From: Niebla homalea
Lineage: Eukaryota > Ascomycota > Lecanoromycetes > Lecanorales > Ramalinaceae
Direction: 5' to 3'
Assembly: GCA_019925105.1 (NCBI GenBank)
Contig: JAHGAU010000005.1
Coordinates: 1,913,264 to 1,977,263 of the forward strand
Length of the DNA: 64,000 bases
The position numbers and the translations under genes are program-made. This document shows positions 57,151-64,000 of this stretch, piece by piece (positions within the stretch are counted from its first letter, which is position 1; the number at the start of each line of letters is the position of its first letter). Under the pieces are notes generated by a model. That model had not been told where the DNA came from, made no database searches, and saw nothing but the letters and a program-made list of their open reading frames with translations.

Positions 57151-59564
57151 TTATTGAATTTACCTTATTATTTATATTTTTTTTTTAAAGTTTTATTATA
57201 CTTATGTTAACGATTAAATAACGGAAACTATAATATAAATATTTAAATTAATTAATAATAAAAAAGAATAAATAATTAAAGAAATTATTAATAAGGTTAA
57301 AAATAAAAAAAACGTTTAATATTAAGTTAAATAAATTAATTAAGGCTTTAAATATAATTAATAAGTGCCAGAAACGGACTTAAAGTACTTTTAGGAATTA
57401 CGGGAATAATATAATAAAATAATACGGAATAAAAGGAAACGTAAATAAGGTTATAACGTTACGACGGCGGAGGTTATATATATAGTTAATAATTATATAT
57501 ATAATTAATACTATAGCTATTTAGCCCTTATATATTATTTTTCCGTAAGATTATTGGAGTCTAAACTTTAATTAATAATTTTACTTATTACGGGTATTAC
57601 GTACGCGGATAAGCCGGCGTAACGGAAACGACTGTCTTTATTATAATATTATAATTAATAAGAATAACTTTAATAATAACCGCGATAATACTAAAAGCGA
57701 AAAAGCATAAACGTTAAATTATAAATATTTAACGCGTTATTAAGTTGAAAATATTAAATAAATAAAGTTATTAAGGTAATAAAAGATCGATAAGTATATT
57801 TATTAAGGTTACGTTAGCGCTCTGGTAACTTTAATAATATTATCCGTTATATTGCTTTTAATAATATATAAATTATAAGCGCTTAACGCTTAACGTTATT
57901 AACTTTAATACCTAATACCGAATTCCAGTAATATTAACGTATAAAAATAAAAGAATAATTTATAACTTTACGTTAACGCGGATTACCTTCTTTTTCCTCG
58001 TTTTTTTCTATATATAAATTAACGGTATTTAAACTAAATATAAGGGTATTATACCGCCTTTTTCTTCCTTTAACTCTTAATTAAAGGTACCTTTTTAATA
58101 TTGCTCACTAGAGAGGCTTTTTAACTTAATTTTAAGGTATTATTCCTAAAAGTTAAGGCCGACCCTTTTAACAACGTTATTAAAGAGGGTATAATTTCTT
58201 CTCCCTCTTTTTTAAATAGATTAAAGCCCGTATCTTTTTCTTCCTTTTTACCTTTTAAGCCACCGGATATTATAAGCTCGGGGTCTTATCTCCTTACCCC
58301 GGATATAGGGTTGGGAAATAAGAAGTAACTCCCTAACGGAGTCGATTCTTATAAAGGGCCCGGACCCCCTATATTAAGCCGATTTAACTATTAAACGTTA
58401 ACGTTATCGTCTTATTATTATATTATAATTTATTTATTTATTTTTTAAGCTGGATAATTTTTCTTTCCGCCGCTTTAACGCGGATAATAAACGCCTTTTT
58501 CTTAATTTAAAAAACCGATATTTCCCCTTTAACTTTTAAGGTAATTTAACGGAGTATATATTCCGTTTAACCGGCGGTAATTAACGTTTAGCCAGTATTT
58601 AACCGGAAGGCTTTAAAATCCTAAAGGATTTCGTTACGCTTTTATACGTATTAGGCTTACGCCTTAATAGACCGCGTACCGATTAAAAGATATTTACGTA
58701 TTTATTAAGTTACTTAGGATTATAACCAGTCCGGGAATTATATATATATTAAAATAATAACGGTCTAACGGCGTAAAGAAGCTTACGGGGAAGTAACGGG
58801 AAGGGTATTATTTACGGCGATATTATAAATAAGGTAATAGGCCACGTATATAGTATAGTTTACCCTATAAAAAGTAAATAAAATAAAGCGTTATTATATT
58901 TATTATTAATATTATATTTACGTTTATATTAACGACGTATTAACGTAAATTACGTTATTTAAAATCGATTAACTTATATATAATATTAATAAATGAAATA
59001 AGCGGACTATTAATATAAATAAAACGTTTATATAATATTAATATTACTTATTATAATAATAATATAAATAGTAAGGGTATATAACTATATACGTATTAAC
59101 TTATAAATACTTATATAAACCCTTAATATATTATACTTATAAAAGCGATTAAAACTATTAAGGAAAAAAGAGAAGAAGTTTAAAATAGAATAAAGGTTTT
59201 ATTATAATTGCGTACCGTTTCTATAATAGTATTTACCTTTATTATAACGTAATAAATTAATAATAAAGCCCTAGGTAATTATTAATTAATACCGTAAAAA
59301 TTCTTTTTTTACTTATTTTTTCTTATTGGGTTTTATAAAAAGGTTTTTAATAAGCTTTATAAGTTACGTTAATTATTTATTAACGTAAAATACCTTTATT
59401 ATATTATTATCGGATAGACATTATTATACTTACGTATATATTTAAGGACTCTTTTCTTTTCACCTTTTTCTTATTGGGTTTAATAATAGGTTTTTAATAA
59501 GCCTTATACTTAACCGGCTTTATGTTAGCTTCTTAAATATATCTTTCTATACCTTAAAGACCAA
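57150..59564. other. 3' non-coding part of the gypsy element
   Basis: About 2.4 kb between the integrase region and the 3' LTR. It includes two similar blocks around 59300-59350 and 59465-59515 (sharing TTCTTATTGGGTTT and AGGTTTTTAATAAGC) and a less mutated GC-richer islet at 58280-58380. No coding motif could be read. Confidence 0.45.
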
Positions 59565-59570
59565 CGTATA

Positions 59571-59581
59571 AAGGGGGAAAT
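59571..59581 (+). promoter_or_regulatory. Polypurine tract of the gypsy element
   Basis: AAAGGGGGAAA-type purine run directly before the 3' LTR, where plus-strand DNA priming occurs in LTR elements. Position is approximate by a few bases. Confidence 0.6.
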
Positions 59582-59584
59582 AAT

Positions 59585-59918
59585 TATTAATAGCTAACGT
59601 TATCTCTGCGCCGGCGTTATAATAATACGCCATACTGCTGCGCCAAGGTAGGCCGTTAAGCCTTAATAAAGGGCCTTGGTAAAGGGCCTTAGTATACGTT
59701 ATTCATAAGCCGTAATTCAATAGGCGTAAAGCGGGGTAGTTATTACCTTTACCTTAAGTAAAGGCTATACCTTAATTCTTTCTGAGTTCCTTAAGAATTA
59801 GTCTTATTATTAATCTACTTATTAAAGTGGTACTTAAGTATCCAGACCGTAACGTTACGTCTTCTACACCCACCTTTACTAGTCCCGCCGGCGTGCCGCC
59901 AGCGGAGTCAGTCTAACA
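59585..59918 (+). repeat. 3' LTR of the gypsy element
   Basis: 334 bp. The beginning is RIP-mutated (TATTAATAGCTAACG) while the last 60 bases are intact (CCGGCGTGCCGCCAGCGGAG), the mirror image of the 5' LTR. Confidence 0.92.
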
Positions 59919-62271
59919 TTAATAATATACGGAATCTTATCGGATTTTACTTAACTTCCCTCCTTGGCTTATATTTTGAAATTAAGCGCTATTATTACCT
60001 TTTCCTAGGCCCTTATCCTTTTAAGGGTTTATTTACTTTAACCTAAGATACCCGAGCCCGATACTTAATTAATCTACTTTAACGATAATTTTATAATGGA
60101 TTTTACGTTAAATACCGAATAATAGCCTACCAGTATTTTTATTAAAATTAAGGAATTAATAAAAACTTATTTATTTATTATTGGAATTAACCTCCCTTTT
60201 CGACCCTTTAATTTTATTTCCAAATTACGGAATTATAGTTTTACTTTAAATTATAATTAAACCGAAAAAGGTACGATATCCTAAGAAAATAACGAAGTTT
60301 TTTATAAAAACCTCTTGTTATTTATAGATTAATATAAATTTATTATTTTTAAATTATTAAAAACGGTAAGTTCTTATTTATTTTAAAACCTTCTATTTAT
60401 CTTAAAAGAAGATTTATTATTTTTTAATTTTTTAGCTTTTTTTAATAACGTCTTAAATTCTTTACCGGATTAAAATTTCCTTATAGATAAAAGAAACCGT
60501 ACTTATTTACCTTTAAACAATAACTTATAGCTTTATAAAAAAATCTATCGGGAACCGTTATTATAAAAGCGTTTTATTACCTTTAAAAACAATAATATTA
60601 ATTAGAAACTTTAAGAGGTATAACGTTTTTTCTAGGAAAACCAGAAATTTAAAGATAAACTTATAGTATTATTATAGCTTACCTAAGGGGGCCTACCCGC
60701 GGCCCGGAAATATACTTACTCCGTTATAAGAATTACGTTAATAATAAACGGAACGTATTTTTTTAAAACGGTTTCCTTATGTTCGTTACTTCCTATTATA
60801 AGGGGTTCGTTAATTTAGTAAAATCCAAGGTTATTAATTGTTTTATACCTTCGGAAGTTATTATACTCTTTATTTATTACCTTTAACTATTTATTCCTTT
60901 AAAAATGAATTTATCGAATTTATTCCTTAATAATCCGGATATTACCTTTTATTTATAACTTAAGAGGGATTTATTAATTATAAAAAAATTAAAAAAAATT
61001 AAAAAAAATTAAAAAGGAAAAAAACGAACTTAACGTTAAACGGTAATTACCTTAAATTCTAAGGAAAAAGGTAATTTAAATTAATAAGGGTTTAAAGATA
61101 TCCTTTACCGTTATAATATTTAGAATATTAATTCTTTTAATAAGGCTTTATTTAAGGAGTTTAAGTTATGGATCGGAGTTAATATTAACATTTCGGCTTA
61201 ACGTTATATTATTATTGCAATTTTTCAATATTATTATAATAAATTAAAAACCGAGGATTTTAAGGACGTATTTAAATTAGAAGATACCGAAAAAGACGAT
61301 TTTATCGACTTAATAACGGCTTACTTAAGTAATATTATTAGTAATATATACTCTCGGCTTTTAAAGGAGTTACCGGGGCAAACTTATTTACGACGTAAAC
61401 GATTTATAGAGTTATTTATCTGGCTTTTTTAATTCCTTTAATTCCCGAGTATCCAATAAAAAATTAACTAGAAATCCGACTTATTTATAAGTTATACTTA
61501 GGAGATTTATAAAGATAAAAATAAAAGGTATAAATCGACTCCGATTTTACCGGTTTTTCAAAAACTATATAATTAAAATACTTAATTTAAAGGCCTTTAA
61601 GAAACCGGTTTAAATTCAATTTTTTCTAAGAATAATCCGATCCTTATTATATCTGGTATAGGCCGTGGAAAAAGCGCCTTTTTTACGGTACCCAGCTTGG
61701 TAGCCGGCCCAAGTGGACTTATTATTATAATTTTACCCCTTATCTCTTTAAGGGAGGAGATCCTTTATAAAGCCTAAGGCTTAAGCCTTAAATACCTTAT
61801 ATAAACCGGGAAAAATCTAAAGGATTAAGTTAATATTATATTAGTTACCCCGGAAATAGTTATTACCGAAGCTTTTAAGTAATTTTTATCTCGATTAAAA
61901 CGTTAAGGCCGTCTGGACCGGATTATTATTAATAAGGCTTATATAATCCTTAACGTTATTAATAATTTCCGGCCTTTACTTAAGGAGTTAAGCTTTTTAA
62001 GAAAGTTTAAAACTTAATTAATTTACTTAATAATTACTTTATTATTAAAATATGAAGATTAATAATTTTAATTAACCGGAATTTAACGATTTAAGACGGT
62101 AATATTACGGGAATTAACGATATAATTAAATATTTCTTATTTAATTCTGGAAATCTTAGGTTTAAAGGATTTCGAAGCCGGTTTACCTTATTTTATTAAT
62201 TTAAAATGGCAGATTTATTTAAACGGGCAAATTTTAATTTACTATAAAACTATTAATATTATTAATAAAGT

Positions 62272-64000
62272 CTACCATCTAGTTTTGAATGGTTGCAGCC
62301 TCCACCCATTCATTCCCTCCGCCGGGGGGAATTCCGTTTTACCCCTGCTGTACCCTTAAATTATTCATTTTTAAAAATAAATAGTTTAAAATATTTTCTA
62401 GACCGGATCTTTTAACTTTATATAACAAAGGTATAGAGCTTAGTACGGGCTATAAAATAAGCCCCGTTTAACCCGGATCGGGTAAGGGGCGATTTAGTTA
62501 TCGATTTTATTAAGTATAAGAATTCTAAAGGTTTAAGTTTAAGTTCGCTTCCCGGCGTTAAAACTTATTTTTTCCCCCGCTATTCCCCGTTAAAATATAA
62601 TAATTAAACTTTTTAACCTAAAATTAAGGCTTTTTAACGGTATCGGAAAAATAAAATTCCGTTTATTAATATTTATAATAGTATTAAGGTAAATATTTTT
62701 CCGTTTAATTTTTAAGGTTTAATAAAATATATTTAAATTATTTTTAATTATTAATTATATTTATTAAACCTAAAAAGATTTTCATTAAAATAATATTAAT
62801 TTAACTTAAATATACTATAATCCGGGTATTATTAATACTTATATTATTAAATACCTTATTGAATATTCGGAATTTTTAATAATTAAATTATATAATTATT
62901 ATATTAAAATACTCTTAACATAAGATAACGATATTAAAGTCTTAACCGTTATCCTATATTAAGCCCTTTATAATTTAAGGGTATTTTAAGAAATATATTT
63001 ATAATAAAGTTATTAAGTTTTAAGATAAAATTATTAAAACTTTATTCATTTTATTACCTTATCCCTTACTTTATACCCTATAATAAAAACTTCTATAGGG
63101 AAAACGTAAATTTAAGTATAAGCTTTTAAATTTAGTTTATTTCGTATGATTTAAGTGGTTAATTATTGAATTATTACCGTTATTAAATTCCTTTATTAAA
63201 ACCGGTTAAATATAAGGTTACTTCCCGGCGTTAAAATCCTAAAAACCTTTAAAGGGGTATATCTTAAGGCTTATCCACCCTTTTACTTACCGGAAAAAAT
63301 CGAATTATATAGAAAAAAAAAAGCTTTTAAATAAAGTTAAAATTAAAAAAATCCATTTATTATATTTAAATATATATTTAAAAAAGGTTTTTAACTTATA
63401 AAACCTTTACTTTATATTATTAATAACTTCCTTATTATTCATATTACCTTTTAATAATTTAATCCCGTAATAAAAGGTTTATTAATATATATAGTATTAA
63501 AGTAAAAGCTTTAAAAAATCATATATTAAATAGGTAAGTTAAAAAAAACCGAAAAATAAATAATGATTTTTATTAATATAATCCCCCCCCTTTTAATTAT
63601 ATAATAAAGGGCTATTTATAGATATATATCCTATTAGCTTATACCCTTTAAGGTACTTTTATTTGCCGATTATAAAATTATTATAAATACGTTAATAAGC
63701 CTGGCCTAGACCGGTTTATTTTTAAATTATTGTATTGTTACCACCATTATTACCGCCATTAAGTATTAGCCTTTATATAGCCCGGTTATTTTTGGATTAT
63801 TAATAAGCTTAATTATTTTTAAGCCCTGGAACTCGTATTTACTTTAAAATAATCGTTATAGGCTTGATAAAGGCTTGGCCAATAATTTATCTATATAATA
63901 CCCCTTCCCCCCCCTTAAATTTCTGTTTTTCTTATCATACTTAAGTTACTTAATCTACTTAATACCTAAGTAAACCAAATACCCTTTACTTATTACCTAT
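62272..64000 (+). mobile_element. RecQ-helicase repeat unit, copy C (head and leader only, runs off window)
   Basis: The head CTACCATCTAGT and the next 50 bases align with unit B (AGCCTCCACCCATTCATTCC against AGGCTCCACGCAATTATTCC). The leader motif TTCCCGGCGTTAA occurs at 62550 and again near 63219. AAATTTCTGTTTTTCTTATC and ACTTAAGTTACTTAATCTAC (63915-63960) match unit A at 43370-43420. The pyrimidine tract begins at 63975, so the helicase start should lie just beyond the window. Confidence 0.65.
62356..62389. repeat. Hairpin in head of unit C
   Basis: TTAAATTATTCATTTTT pairs with AAAAATAAATAGTTTAA at 15 of 17 positions, no loop spacer. It occupies the same place as the hairpins in units A and B. 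Confidence 0.65.

Larger units (their letters stand above)
52276..59918 (+). mobile_element. Full-length gypsy (Ty3) LTR retrotransposon, 7.64 kb, TSD TTAAT
   Basis: LTRs of exactly 334 bp at 52276-52609 and 59585-59918 start TGTTAG/TATTAA and end CTAACA/TTTAATA. The 5-bp duplication TTAAT flanks both ends (52271-52275 and 59919-59923). The internal gene order is gag, reverse transcriptase, RNase H, integrase, as in gypsy. The element lies inside helicase unit B, and the unoccupied counterpart of the site is seen in unit A near 45085-45095. A long 3' part (57.2-59.58 kb) has no readable coding content. Confidence 0.92.
49584..62271 (+). mobile_element. RecQ-helicase repeat unit, copy B (3'-truncated, split by a gypsy element)
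   Basis: The head CTATCACCTAGT is followed by a RIP-free stretch containing AGGCTCCACGCAATTATTCC. The unit then parallels copy A: TTCCCGGCGTTAAT leader, pyrimidine tract, helicase region. At 52275 it is interrupted by the gypsy element and resumes at 59919. It ends abruptly at 62271 where the head of copy C begins, within the helicase core. Without the insertion it is 5.0 kb long, so about 2.1 kb of its 3' end is missing relative to copy A. Confidence 0.65.
50928..62271 (+). pseudogene. RecQ-type helicase, copy B, split by gypsy insertion and truncated
   Basis: The same reading as copy A in two segments, 50928-52275 and 59919-62271. The start ATG is lost. NYKYTV (near 51000) parallels the Cys-rich head of copy A. 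After the gypsy element, GGLPAAR (near 60690) marks the GQPAR core. RIIINKAYIIL (near 61919-61950) is the Walker B block, where the DEAH residues appear as NKAY (61931-61942), each change being G-to-A or C-to-T. QILIYYKTINIINKVYHL (near 62230-62285) is the start of the C-terminal helicase lobe. Motif VI is absent because unit C begins there. RIP stops occur throughout. Confidence 0.7.

Noticed and set aside
42417..64000. Helitron identity for the helicase units (CTAG near a hairpin)
   Set aside because: The hairpin and CTAG stand in the wrong order for a plus-strand Helitron 3' end, and the helicase text is RecQ-like without a Rep domain.
30800..64000. Mitochondrial or other AT-rich foreign DNA
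   Set aside because: Retained CpG with missing CpA, paired LTRs with target duplications and nuclear retrotransposon motifs indicate RIP-mutated nuclear repeats.
1..64000. tRNA, rRNA or CRISPR features
   Set aside because: No cloverleaf-like A/B boxes, rRNA text or spaced palindromic repeats were noticed; the tandem repeats present have no unique spacers.

Overview
The window comes from a filamentous ascomycete (Pezizomycotina). Genes have short GT-AG introns (46-170 nt). Families present include YAT amino acid permeases, sugar MFS porters, SAT4/Pth11-like membrane proteins and an AA9-like LPMO. The right half carries the mark of repeat-induced point mutation (RIP): CpA and TpG are almost absent while CpG and TpA persist.

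Region 1 (1 to about 30.7 kb) is ordinary-composition, gene-bearing DNA. In order: a decayed APH-family kinase (1-986), a small hypothetical protein (2030-2509), an amino acid permease and an MFS sugar porter on the minus strand (3271-5083, 6042-8240), an uncharacterised protein (9822-10298), two decayed F-box genes (10881-11853, 12737-13416), an AA9-like LPMO (13568-14527), a D-amino-acid oxidase ending in a PTS1-like tripeptide (15683-17041), a frameshifted monocarboxylate-type MFS gene (18607-19974), three tandem secreted aspzincin-type metallopeptidases whose middle copy is dead (20302-25274), and a SAT4/rhodopsin-like membrane protein (29050-30357). These look like nutrient-uptake, secreted-enzyme and surface functions with many pseudogenes, as expected of a chromosome-end or accessory region. 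I see no biosynthetic cluster.

Region 2 (30.7-35.6 kb) is a mosaic. Inverted 87-bp repeats with TA at the edges (30710-30796 and 34588-34674) bracket a RIP-mutated block. Inside is a small LTR element (31199-32829, target duplication ATTCG), which itself holds a solo LTR (31919-32264, target duplication CGATC). A fold-back LTR junction follows at 33078-33152, next to a RIP-free island (33153-33575). Just outside the right arm sits an intact small gene (34848-35420).

Region 3 (35.6-64 kb) is extremely AT-rich RIP-mutated repeat DNA. It holds a copia-type remnant on the minus strand (about 36.4-39.6 kb), a GC-richer 65-bp tandem array (about 39.62-40.0 kb), and three consecutive copies of a long unit starting at 42417, 49584 and 62272. 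The unit encodes a RecQ-type helicase with a Cys-rich N-terminus, resembling telomere-linked helicases. The second copy is interrupted by a full gypsy element (52276-59918, target duplication TTAAT), and the first copy preserves the matching empty site. The helicase array suggests a subtelomere, but no telomere repeat is present. Exon boundaries were inferred by eye from splice signals, reading frame and family resemblance.
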